In this document: one piece after another, positions 25,017 to 33,515 of the stretch
Layout of the letters: each line of letters begins with the position of its first letter
How positions within the stretch are numbered: position 1 is the stretch's first letter
NCBI RefSeq assembly: GCF_001570625.1
Contig: NZ_BBQT01000022.1
Span: forward strand, 1-59,097
Direction: 5' to 3'
DNA: 59,097 bases
DNA from: Syntrophomonas wolfei subsp. methylbutyratica
Lineage (GTDB): Bacteria; Bacillota; Syntrophomonadia; Syntrophomonadales; Syntrophomonadaceae
The notes under the pieces: model-generated
Seen by the model: only the letters and a program-made list of their open reading frames with translations
Told to the model about the DNA's origin: nothing
The model's database searches: none
Program-made: the position numbers and the translations under genes

Positions 25017-25616
25017 GTGGCAAATAATTTGCATTACAGTGCTTCATTAACCGGTGAGCCCTTTCTATTTTATGAAAGCAGGCAAGTAGCCCGGCTTAAG
25101 CTGGCGGGACTGAGCGATAAAGAAATACGCATGGAGATAAAAAAACATAATCTCTTCCAATATGCTACCGAAAAGAGTATCCCCAAAAGGAGCAATACCG
25201 CCTTGAAGAGGATTAACGCCCTGGATGAGGTTATGCTCACTTACCTGGCGGAAAAGCCCTCTGCAACCGCCCGGCTTATTAATCTATACGCGATTACGAA
25301 AACCAATCGCCTGATGCTGGAGTTGGTTAGCGAGGTTATAGGAGAGAAGTTTGCCAGTAATATGCCCCTGGAGAAAAAAGACTTGAATGAGTTTTTCCTG
25401 ATGAAGCGGGAACAAAGCCAGGAGGTAGCTGCCTGGAAAGATCTTACCATAAAAAAGCTTAAACAAGTGCTGCTGCGAATTCTAAAAGAAAGCGGTATTT
25501 TAGATGAGAGCGATAGTGGCCGCTTGCATCGAATCAGCCTGGAACCGGAGGTAGTTGGTCATTTTGCTGAAAGCGGTGAGCTCCACTTGCTTAAATTTAT
25601 GGGGATCAATACTTAA
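25017..25616 (+). CDS. brxA: BREX protein BrxA (DUF1819)
   Basis: This 199-residue protein is the first BREX gene and belongs to DUF1819/BrxA. It has the conserved opening SASLTGEPFLFYESRQVARLKLAGLSDKEI and is mainly helical. In studied systems BrxA binds DNA and supports but does not carry out modification. The GTG at 25017 is preferred because TTGGAG ends eight bases upstream; GTG 25008 lies inside that site. The gene starts the six-gene operon about 78 bases after the predicted promoter. Confidence 0.9.
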   Translation: MANNLHYSASLTGEPFLFYESRQVARLKLAGLSDKEIRMEIKKHNLFQYATEKSIPKRSNTALKRINALDEVMLTYLAEKPSATARLINLYAITKTNRLMLELVSEVIGEKFASNMPLEKKDLNEFFLMKREQSQEVAAWKDLTIKKLKQVLLRILKESGILDESDSGRLHRISLEPEVVGHFAESGELHLLKFMGINT

Positions 25617-25632
25617 ATCGGGAGATGGAAGC

Positions 25633-26199
25633 ATGTCCAACAGCAGAAAAAAACTGGAACAGATTATTCCCAAAATTGAATCAGAAGCCTTCATACACAA
25701 CAAAGGCCTGGGCAACGAAACCGGTTTTTACATATTTGATTATGACCCCAAAGATGAGCTGCTGGTGCGGGATTATATCAAACATATTAAGAAGGAATTA
25801 AACCATCCCGCTTCGGATCGCCGCATTATCGAATATGATCTTTATGAAATCCTGCTGGAGATAATCCGGGAAAAAAAGATTCAGTCTCAGGTGCCGGTTA
25901 TGGAGGAGAAGAAAGGCCGGGAAAAGCTTTGGGAAGCTATCATTAATGTGGCCGGCACCGATGCCTATATAGCCAAAATTAACCAGAAGTACCAGCCCGG
26001 CGATGTAATCTTTATAACCGGGGTAGGTAAAGTCTATCCATTCATGCGCTCGCACAATATCCTTAACAACCTGCATCATGTATTGGATGAAGTACCGGTG
26101 GTGATGTTTTTTCCGGGAACATATGATGGACAATCATTAAAACTCTTTAATCGTTTCAATGATGATAATTACTATCGGGCCTTTCAGTTGATTAAATAA
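25633..26199 (+). CDS. brxB: BREX protein BrxB (DUF1788)
   Basis: This 188-residue DUF1788 protein follows brxA by 16 bases. Recognisable are ETGFYIFDYDPKDE early on, GDVIFITGVGKVYPFMRSHNILNNL in the middle, and VVMFFPGTYDGQSLKLF near the end. The motifs give a P-loop-independent, ATPase-like fold; the exact role is unknown, but BrxB is essential in type 1 BREX. ATG 25633 follows GGGAGA; the longer upstream frame overlaps brxA and is rejected. Confidence 0.93.
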   Translation: MSNSRKKLEQIIPKIESEAFIHNKGLGNETGFYIFDYDPKDELLVRDYIKHIKKELNHPASDRRIIEYDLYEILLEIIREKKIQSQVPVMEEKKGREKLWEAIINVAGTDAYIAKINQKYQPGDVIFITGVGKVYPFMRSHNILNNLHHVLDEVPVVMFFPGTYDGQSLKLFNRFNDDNYYRAFQLIK

Positions 26200-26223
26200 A
26201 CAGAGAATGGGGGGGATTGGACT

Positions 26224-29200
26224 ATGCTGCTTCGGGAAATGTTTGTCAAAAACATTGATCGGGAGATAAAGGGTGTAATCAAGGTAGCTCAGGATGATGA
26301 AACTAACCGTTTTCAGGAACTGGATGAATATGTGGTTACTCGGGAATTGCTCAAACATTTTTCTTCGTTTTACCAGAATTATCAGAAGGGGATTGATGGA
26401 TTTACCGATGAAATGGGAGTTTGGATATCCGGCTTCTTTGGCTCCGGTAAATCTCACTTTCTTAAAATTCTCTCTTACTTGCTGGACAATGAAGAGGTAA
26501 AAGGCCAAAAACCGGCTGATTTCTTTGCCGACAAAATTGCCGATCCTGCTGTTTATGCCGATATTCAGCGGGCTGCCCAGATAAACTGCGAAACCATCCT
26601 CTTTAACATTGATTCCAAAAGCCCCCTGGGAGTCAAGTCCGATAAAGAAGCTATCCTCAAGGTCTTTGCCAAAGTATTCTATGAACACCTGGGGTATTAT
26701 GGGGATGATTTCAAGGTGGTTGAACTGGAGAAATTCCTGAGCAAAGAAGGGGTTTTAGATAAATACCAGGCCAACTTTGCGGCTATAAAAGGAGAACCCT
26801 GGTTGGAACGGCGCAATTGTTTCCTTTTTGATGAAGATGCTATCGTAGAAGCCCTGATAAAAACTACTGCCATGTCGGAACAAAGCGCCCGCAACTGGTT
26901 TAACCATAACCGGAGCCAGGATATAAGCATTGAGCAGTTCGCCCGGGAAGTAAAAGAATACATAAACCGCCAGGGGAAAAACTTTCACTTGATTTTCCTG
27001 GTGGATGAGATTGGCCAGTATATCGGGGATAATCCTCAACTGATGCTGAACTTGCAGACAGTGGTTGAAGACCTGGGGACTCACTGCCACGGCAAGGTAT
27101 GGGTTATTGTAACCTCACAGGAAGATATTGATGCCGTCACCAAAGTAAAAGGCAACGACTTTTCCAAGATTCAGGGCCGCTTCCGCACCCGCTTGAGCCT
27201 GTCTTCCGCCTCAGTAGACGAAGTTATTAAGAAGCGCATTTTGGAAAAGAACGATTTCGCCCAGGATAAATTGAAGTTGCTTTACCAGGAGAATTCAGCC
27301 GCCTTGAAAAACCTGATTCACTTTACCACAGGAACCGTAGCCGATCTCAAGGGATATTCCGGTGAAGATGAGTTTTCCGAAACTTATCCCTTTGTTCCTT
27401 ATCAATTCAAACTCTTGCAGGAGGTGTTCAACCAGATTCGCCGTCATGGGGCCAGCGGCAAGCACCTGTCCGAAGGGGAGCGTTCCATGCTCTCCGCTTT
27501 CCAGGATGCGGCTAAAAAGCTGGCCGGTGAAGAAGACGGGGTACTGGTTCCCTTTCAGGCTTTTTATGATTCAGTGCACGAATTCCTGGATGGCAGCATT
27601 CAACGGGTTATCGCCCGGGCCACAGAAGGAGCCGCCAAAGGGGAGGGTCTGGAAGCTTTCGATGTAGAAGTTCTAAAGCTCTTATTCCTGATCCGTTATG
27701 TAGGCGACATTCCTCCCCATGTAGACAATATTGCTATGCTTATGGTCAGCAGTATAGATGAGGATAAACTGAGTTTAAAAAGCGTAATTCAAAAATCCCT
27801 GACCCGCCTCATAGCCCAGAATTATGTGCAGAAGAACGCCGATGAGTACCGCTTTTTGACCGATGATGAACAGGACATCAATCGGGAAATAAGAAATACT
27901 TTTGTGGACAGCACTCTGGTGGTTTCCGAAATTGGCCGCTACATCTTTAACGATATTTATGAAGACCAGAAATATAAATACAGCCAGCGCTATCCTTTTT
28001 CTTTCAACAGTAAAATCGATGAAAGCACCATAGGCCATCAAAGCGCTCGTATCGGGTTGCGCGTACTTACCAGCGAATCAGACGTTTTTGATGCCGATGA
28101 TGCTGCGCTCAAGATGGCCTCGGCTGCTGCCAATGATTTGATTATTCGCCTGAATGATAACAGCGATTACTTTGACGAAATGCACCAGGCCTTGAAGATT
28201 GAGCGATTTGACAAAATCAAAAAACAAGAAGGCATATCGCCCAATCTAAAGAAAATAATGCTGGAGAAGCAGGAAGAAGCAGCTGAGCGCAAGAAACGAG
28301 CCAAAAGCATGTTGGAAGAAGCCCTGTTAAACGGAAGATATTATGTTAACGGAGAGAGAATCGAAGCCCGGGGGGCTAGCCCCAAAGAACGGATAAACCA
28401 TGCTTTGAAAATGCTGGTCGATAGTGTATATTACAAGCTTCCTTATATCAAAAAGTACCTGGACAGCGATGCGGATATAGAGGCTATTTTGCAGGGTGAT
28501 AAAGAACAGCTTACTCTGGCGGGAGAAGGTTCCGCTCCCAACCACCTGGCGGCGGAAGAAGTGATGAGCTATATAGATTTACAGGATATGAAACACCTGC
28601 AGACCAGCATGAAAAATATCCTGGACAAGTTTGAAGACCAGCCCTTTGGTTGGAGGGAGATCGATATCGCCGGGCTGGTGGCCAATTTATTCAAACAACA
28701 GAAGATTCGCCTGCTCTACCAGGGCAACTACCTGGAAAGTGATGATAAAAGCGTGGTCACTTATTTACGCAAAAAGACCGAGGTAGATAAGTTGCTGCTT
28801 AAAAAACGAGTAAATGTAGATCCCGATCTGATAAAAGTAGCCCGGGATCTCTGCAAGGAATTATTCAATCTTATAGATCTGCCCTCTGATGAAGATGGTT
28901 TGATCAAACGCTTGTTGGAAGAGATCAAGGCCCGGAAATTGCAAGTGCACGAAGAATATCTCAGCCAGTATGCAGGCAAAAAATACCCCGGCAAAGAGGT
29001 GATAGACCAAGGTTTAATCATCTTTAAGGAAATTGAGGGGTGTAAACAAGATCATATAAGCTTGCTCAATAAACTCAAAGAACATGAAGACGATCTGCTG
29101 GACTGGGACGAAGATATGAAGAGGGTAGAAGGCTTTTTTAAAAACCAGCGCCAAATATTTGATAAAGGACTGGCCATACTGGAGCGAATCAACAACAATC

Positions 29201-29778
29201 AAAGCTACCTGCAGGAAGCAGGCTTTATGAGCAAGGCCCGGGAACTGGCGGAAATCGTGGATGCTCCCTCACCTTACTCTAAAATCATTCAGATTCCGGA
29301 GCTGGCCGCCTGGCTGGAAGAGCAATACCAGGAGCTCTTAGATTCCAAGAAAGCTGGCAGTCGTAGTAAGATTGAAAAGGATTGCACCATACTTTTAAAG
29401 ATTCTGGAACACTATGGTTTGAGCCATGAAGATCGCCGCAGTTACTGGGAAAATGTCCAAAACTGGTACCAGGCCAAATACCTTTATATAGATGAAAGCC
29501 TGAATTTTGAGCGCCTTGATGCAGTTATTATTCAGAGTGTTGATTTTTGCGAAAAAATTCAAAAAGAAATTGAACAGGCCGCCAAAAAGCAGCATCCCCC
29601 ATCTACCGGCACCGGTACTGGAGTAGAAGAGCCAGAGCTCTATGTAATAGAATATAGGGATTTGGCTTTTGCCGGCAGCCTGCAGACAGAAAATGATGTG
29701 GAGCAATACCTGGAGCATTTAAGACGGAGATTGAAACAACTTATCCGGGAAAGTAAGATAATCAAGTTCATGCCATAG
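26224..29778 (+). CDS. brxC: BREX P-loop ATPase BrxC
   Basis: This 1184-residue protein is the usual length for BrxC. Walker A is GFFGSGKS (res 70-77), and a Walker B-like LIFLVDEIGQYIG follows near residue 260. The long C-terminal half is helical, with coiled-coil-rich segments. BrxC is an AAA-like ATPase needed for both phage defence and host methylation. It is the third gene in the operon. A 170-base gap containing a family A repeat follows, where other BREX genes here are nearly contiguous. Confidence 0.95.
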   Translation: MLLREMFVKNIDREIKGVIKVAQDDETNRFQELDEYVVTRELLKHFSSFYQNYQKGIDGFTDEMGVWISGFFGSGKSHFLKILSYLLDNEEVKGQKPADFFADKIADPAVYADIQRAAQINCETILFNIDSKSPLGVKSDKEAILKVFAKVFYEHLGYYGDDFKVVELEKFLSKEGVLDKYQANFAAIKGEPWLERRNCFLFDEDAIVEALIKTTAMSEQSARNWFNHNRSQDISIEQFAREVKEYINRQGKNFHLIFLVDEIGQYIGDNPQLMLNLQTVVEDLGTHCHGKVWVIVTSQEDIDAVTKVKGNDFSKIQGRFRTRLSLSSASVDEVIKKRILEKNDFAQDKLKLLYQENSAALKNLIHFTTGTVADLKGYSGEDEFSETYPFVPYQFKLLQEVFNQIRRHGASGKHLSEGERSMLSAFQDAAKKLAGEEDGVLVPFQAFYDSVHEFLDGSIQRVIARATEGAAKGEGLEAFDVEVLKLLFLIRYVGDIPPHVDNIAMLMVSSIDEDKLSLKSVIQKSLTRLIAQNYVQKNADEYRFLTDDEQDINREIRNTFVDSTLVVSEIGRYIFNDIYEDQKYKYSQRYPFSFNSKIDESTIGHQSARIGLRVLTSESDVFDADDAALKMASAAANDLIIRLNDNSDYFDEMHQALKIERFDKIKKQEGISPNLKKIMLEKQEEAAERKKRAKSMLEEALLNGRYYVNGERIEARGASPKERINHALKMLVDSVYYKLPYIKKYLDSDADIEAILQGDKEQLTLAGEGSAPNHLAAEEVMSYIDLQDMKHLQTSMKNILDKFEDQPFGWREIDIAGLVANLFKQQKIRLLYQGNYLESDDKSVVTYLRKKTEVDKLLLKKRVNVDPDLIKVARDLCKELFNLIDLPSDEDGLIKRLLEEIKARKLQVHEEYLSQYAGKKYPGKEVIDQGLIIFKEIEGCKQDHISLLNKLKEHEDDLLDWDEDMKRVEGFFKNQRQIFDKGLAILERINNNQSYLQEAGFMSKARELAEIVDAPSPYSKIIQIPELAAWLEEQYQELLDSKKAGSRSKIEKDCTILLKILEHYGLSHEDRRSYWENVQNWYQAKYLYIDESLNFERLDAVIIQSVDFCEKIQKEIEQAAKKQHPPSTGTGTGVEEPELYVIEYRDLAFAGSLQTENDVEQYLEHLRRRLKQLIRESKIIKFMP

Positions 29779-29800
29779 CTAAACTATAGCTTATAGCTTA

Positions 29801-29930
29801 CTACAACGAGGCGAAAAATTATTCCCGCTAAGCGGCTGGGTTACTATTAACACAGCGGTGGTTTCTAATTCTCCGCCTCGTTGTAGCGCTCTCGTTAAAA
29901 CACTTCCGCAGTTTCTTCTGATGCTAAAAG
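29801..29930 (+). repeat. Family A MITE-like repeat inside the BREX operon
   Basis: CTACAACGAGGCG (29801-29813) and CGCCTCGTTGTAG (29874-29886) form a perfect 13-bp inverted repeat, followed by the family A tail (…CCGCAGTTTCTTCTGATGCTAA). The whole brxC-pglX gap is this element, ending next to the pglX ribosome binding site at 29931. Confidence 0.75.
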
Positions 29931-29948
29931 GAAGGTGAATAAAATAAA

Positions 29949-32900
29949 ATGAACAAGTCTTTTATTCGCAGTTTTGCCGTCAACGCTCGTAATGAGCTTA
30001 TGGAAAGAGTGCAGCAAAAGTCTTACGAACTGGGAATAAGCGAAGACAAAATAAAAAAGGCCCGGATTGAATCCAGTGATGCGCTTTACATAAATGGAAA
30101 AGCCCTGGACCCCACCCAGGTAAAGCAAAGAAACAGCCTGATCGAAGCAATCCGCTCCCGGGGTTATAAGCGGGTGATAGAAGAAGTTGCCTACACCTGG
30201 TTTAACCGTTTTTGCGCCCTGCGCTACCTGGAGGTCAACAACTACCTGCCCAGCAAAACCCGGGTATTGTCTTCAACTGTGCCTGACAGCGTTGAACCGG
30301 ATATCATGCGGGAAGCCCTGCATCTTGATCTGGATATTGATAAGAATAAAGTAATCAATTTCAAGGAAGAAAATGACAGCAACAGCCTTTTTAAATATTT
30401 GCTTATCAAGCAATGCAATAGCTTAAATAAAATCCTGCCCTTCCTTTTTGAACCGGTGGAAGATTATAGCGAAATCCTTTTTCCTGACAACCTGCTCCAG
30501 GAAGGCTCTTTCCTCCGGGCCATGACCGATCCGGAAAACATCCCGGAAGAAGACTGGCAGGATGTAGAGATAATTGGCTGGCTGTACCAGTACTACATAT
30601 CCGAGAAAAAAGACCAGGTCTTTGCCGAACTGAAAAAGAATATAAAGATCAGCCCGGAAAACATTCCTGCCGCTACCCAGCTTTTTACCCCTCATTGGAT
30701 AGTGCGCTACCTGGTGGAAAACTCCCTGGGACGGCTTTGGATGCTTAATCATCCCGAATCCAGGCTGCTGGAACAGATGGACTACTATATCAAACCCGAA
30801 TCCTCACAGCCCGGTGAACCCCCCTTCCTGATCATACGCTCTCCGGAGGAGATAAAAATCTGCGACCCGGCCTGCGGCTCCGGACACATGCTGGTCTATG
30901 CCTTTGACCTGCTTTATGCCATCTACGAGGAGTGCGGCTATCAAGCTGCCGAAATTCCCGGCAAGATACTGGCTCACAACCTCTATGGCATGGAAATTGA
31001 TAAAAGGGCCGGTGAACTGGCGGCCTTCGCCCTTACCATGAAGGCCCGCAGCAAATACCACCGTTTTTTCCGCCAGCCAGTACCGCCCCATATCTGCATA
31101 CTGCAAAACATCCCCCTGGAAAAAGATGAACTGCAGAGCTATATGGATGAGGTGGGAGAGAACCTGTTTACGGCAGAACTCAATACCACCCTGGGTCAAT
31201 TCGAGGAGGCCGATAACTTCGGCTCGCTGATCCGACCCCGGATGAAAAATGTAAGCGATGTACGGCAGCTTTTAGAAGACAAAGACCTGGGCAGCAACCT
31301 ATTTCTCAATGCTACCCATGGCAAGGTCTTAAAAGCCCTGCAACAGGCTGATTACCTGAGCACCAAATACCATGTGGTTATCGCCAACCCTCCCTATATG
31401 GGGGGGAGGGGGATGAATGGAAGACTGAAGGTGTTCGCGGAAAAGAACTATCCAGATAGCAAATCAGATTTATTTGCGATGTTTATGGAGCGGAATCTTG
31501 ACCTGGCAGTTGAACAGGGTGCCGTTAGTATGATTACGATGCAGAGCTGGATGTTTCTATCTTCCTTTGGAAAACTACGGGAGAAAATACTGGACGAAGA
31601 TGCCATACTATCTATGGCTCACCTGGGAGCCAGGGCTTTTGATAGCATAGGTGGAGAGGTCGTTTCCACCACTGCATTTGTTATTGAAAAATCCAAACAC
31701 CCAAACTATAAAAGTGCTTATTTAAGGCTTGTGGAGGGAAATTGCGAAGCAGATAAAGAAAAGGACTTAAAATTAAACCGCATGAATCCTTATTATGCTT
31801 CCGCCGCTGATTTTAAGAAAATCCCCGGCTCACCGATTGCTTATTGGATTTCCAATACAGCAGTAAATAACTTCAAGAATTTAATGATACTTGAAGAACT
31901 ATCAGAAGCAAAATCAGGTATGTCATCATGTAACTCTGATCTTTTTTTGCGTCGATGGTTTGAAGTTAGTTTTGCAGCCATAAACAAAAATTGTAAAAGC
32001 CATCAGGATGCGAATGAATCAACAGCAAAGTGGTATCCATATAACAAAGGTGGCGGAAATCGAAGATGGTTTGGTTATAATGATACCGTAATAAATTGGG
32101 AAAACGAAGGCGAAGAAATTAAGTATTTCGTTACTCATAACCATAAAGATCCAGAGACCACGCATTGGTCAAGACGCCTCTTTAACCTTGAGTATTTTTT
32201 CAGGGAAGGTTTAACTTGGTCAGCTGTATCATCAGGGCGGTTTTCTTGTCGAAAAGTTACTAATGGTGTAATACCTGGTACTGGAAGTAAGACTCTTTAT
32301 GATTTGGATAAAAATAAATTAAGTATTGTATACTCAATATTGAATACCAAAGTCGCTTCTTATTATCTAAATGTATTTTCTCCAACATTAAATTTTGAAG
32401 CAGGCGATGTTATTAAAATTCCCATAACCAAGTCTATTGATCATAATAAGATTTTCTCCCACCGACTATTTGTTATTTCTCGTTTGGACTGGGACTCCTA
32501 CGAAACTTCCTGGGATTTTACCCGACTTCCTTTACTGCAAGCCGAATACCATCAACCATATTTACAGGAAAGCTACAGCGCTCTTCGTAAGCACTGGCGG
32601 GAGATGACCCGGGAAATGCAGCAACTGGAAGAAGAAAACAACCGCATCTTTATCGAAGCTTACGGCTTGCAGGATGAGCTGAGCCCGGAGGTGCCATTAA
32701 ACGAAATAACCCTGACCTGCAACCCTTATTACCGCTACGCGGTCAATAAACCGGACGAAGAACTGGAGGCCCTGCTGCTGCTCGATACCATCAAGGAGTA
32801 TATCTCCTATGCGGTAGGCTGCATGCTGGGCCGCTACTCGCTGGACAAAGAAGGTCTGGTTTTCGCTGGGGGCGAATTTGATCCCCGGCAGTATAAAAGC

Positions 32901-33494
32901 TTCCCGGCTGACCAGGACAATGTAATACCCATCCTGGCCGAAGACTATTTCCAGGATGACATCGTTACCCGCTTCGCGGAATTTGTCCGCCTCACCTTCA
33001 GCGCAACCACCCTGGAAGAGAACCTGGACTATATCGCCGACACCCTGGGCCGCCGTAGTAAGGAAACTGCCCGGGATACTATCCGGCGCTATTTTGTCAA
33101 CGATTTCTATAAAGACCATGTGCAGCGCTACAAAAAGCGCCCCATTTACTGGCTGTTTACCTCGGGCAAAGAGAAGGCCTTCAACTGCCTGGTCTACTTG
33201 CACCGTTATCAGCCCGACACCATAGCCACTTTGCGCACCGAATACCTGCACCGCCTGCAGGAAGCCGTGGAAGTGGAGAAACAACAGCAGCAGAGAATTA
33301 TTGCGGAAGAAGCCGGCAGCAGCTCGGCCCGCAGGGCCGCCAAACGCCTGCTGCAGTTGGACCGGCAGCTATTGGAGCTTAAAAACTATGATGAACTGGT
33401 ACACCACTATGCTGATATGCGTATAAGCCTGGACCTGGATGACGGGGTTAAGGTAAACTATGCCAAACTGCAGGAGCTGCTAGCTAAAATTTAA
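29949..33494 (+). CDS. pglX: BREX adenine-specific DNA methyltransferase PglX
   Basis: This 1181-residue N6-adenine methyltransferase has motif I DPACGSGHM (res 306-314) and motif IV NPPY (res 480-483), plus the PglX N-terminal region with TQLFTPHWIVRYLVENSLGRLW. It methylates a non-palindromic site to mark the host. Residues ~490-845 (nt ~31,410-32,480) are visibly AT-richer, with different codon use (TTA, AAA, ATA) from the flanks; this covers the putative target-recognition domain. ATG follows GAAGGTGA. The C-terminal half is helical. Confidence 0.95.
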   Translation: MNKSFIRSFAVNARNELMERVQQKSYELGISEDKIKKARIESSDALYINGKALDPTQVKQRNSLIEAIRSRGYKRVIEEVAYTWFNRFCALRYLEVNNYLPSKTRVLSSTVPDSVEPDIMREALHLDLDIDKNKVINFKEENDSNSLFKYLLIKQCNSLNKILPFLFEPVEDYSEILFPDNLLQEGSFLRAMTDPENIPEEDWQDVEIIGWLYQYYISEKKDQVFAELKKNIKISPENIPAATQLFTPHWIVRYLVENSLGRLWMLNHPESRLLEQMDYYIKPESSQPGEPPFLIIRSPEEIKICDPACGSGHMLVYAFDLLYAIYEECGYQAAEIPGKILAHNLYGMEIDKRAGELAAFALTMKARSKYHRFFRQPVPPHICILQNIPLEKDELQSYMDEVGENLFTAELNTTLGQFEEADNFGSLIRPRMKNVSDVRQLLEDKDLGSNLFLNATHGKVLKALQQADYLSTKYHVVIANPPYMGGRGMNGRLKVFAEKNYPDSKSDLFAMFMERNLDLAVEQGAVSMITMQSWMFLSSFGKLREKILDEDAILSMAHLGARAFDSIGGEVVSTTAFVIEKSKHPNYKSAYLRLVEGNCEADKEKDLKLNRMNPYYASAADFKKIPGSPIAYWISNTAVNNFKNLMILEELSEAKSGMSSCNSDLFLRRWFEVSFAAINKNCKSHQDANESTAKWYPYNKGGGNRRWFGYNDTVINWENEGEEIKYFVTHNHKDPETTHWSRRLFNLEYFFREGLTWSAVSSGRFSCRKVTNGVIPGTGSKTLYDLDKNKLSIVYSILNTKVASYYLNVFSPTLNFEAGDVIKIPITKSIDHNKIFSHRLFVISRLDWDSYETSWDFTRLPLLQAEYHQPYLQESYSALRKHWREMTREMQQLEEENNRIFIEAYGLQDELSPEVPLNEITLTCNPYYRYAVNKPDEELEALLLLDTIKEYISYAVGCMLGRYSLDKEGLVFAGGEFDPRQYKSFPADQDNVIPILAEDYFQDDIVTRFAEFVRLTFSATTLEENLDYIADTLGRRSKETARDTIRRYFVNDFYKDHVQRYKKRPIYWLFTSGKEKAFNCLVYLHRYQPDTIATLRTEYLHRLQEAVEVEKQQQQRIIAEEAGSSSARRAAKRLLQLDRQLLELKNYDELVHHYADMRISLDLDDGVKVNYAKLQELLAKI

Positions 33495-33515
33495 GCTATA
33501 AGCGATGGGGGACTT

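Noticed and set aside
27362-27667. Overlapping ORFs inside brxC, pglX, brxL and other large genes
   Set aside because: All lie in alternative frames of well-supported genes, have no ribosome binding sites and no recognisable motifs.
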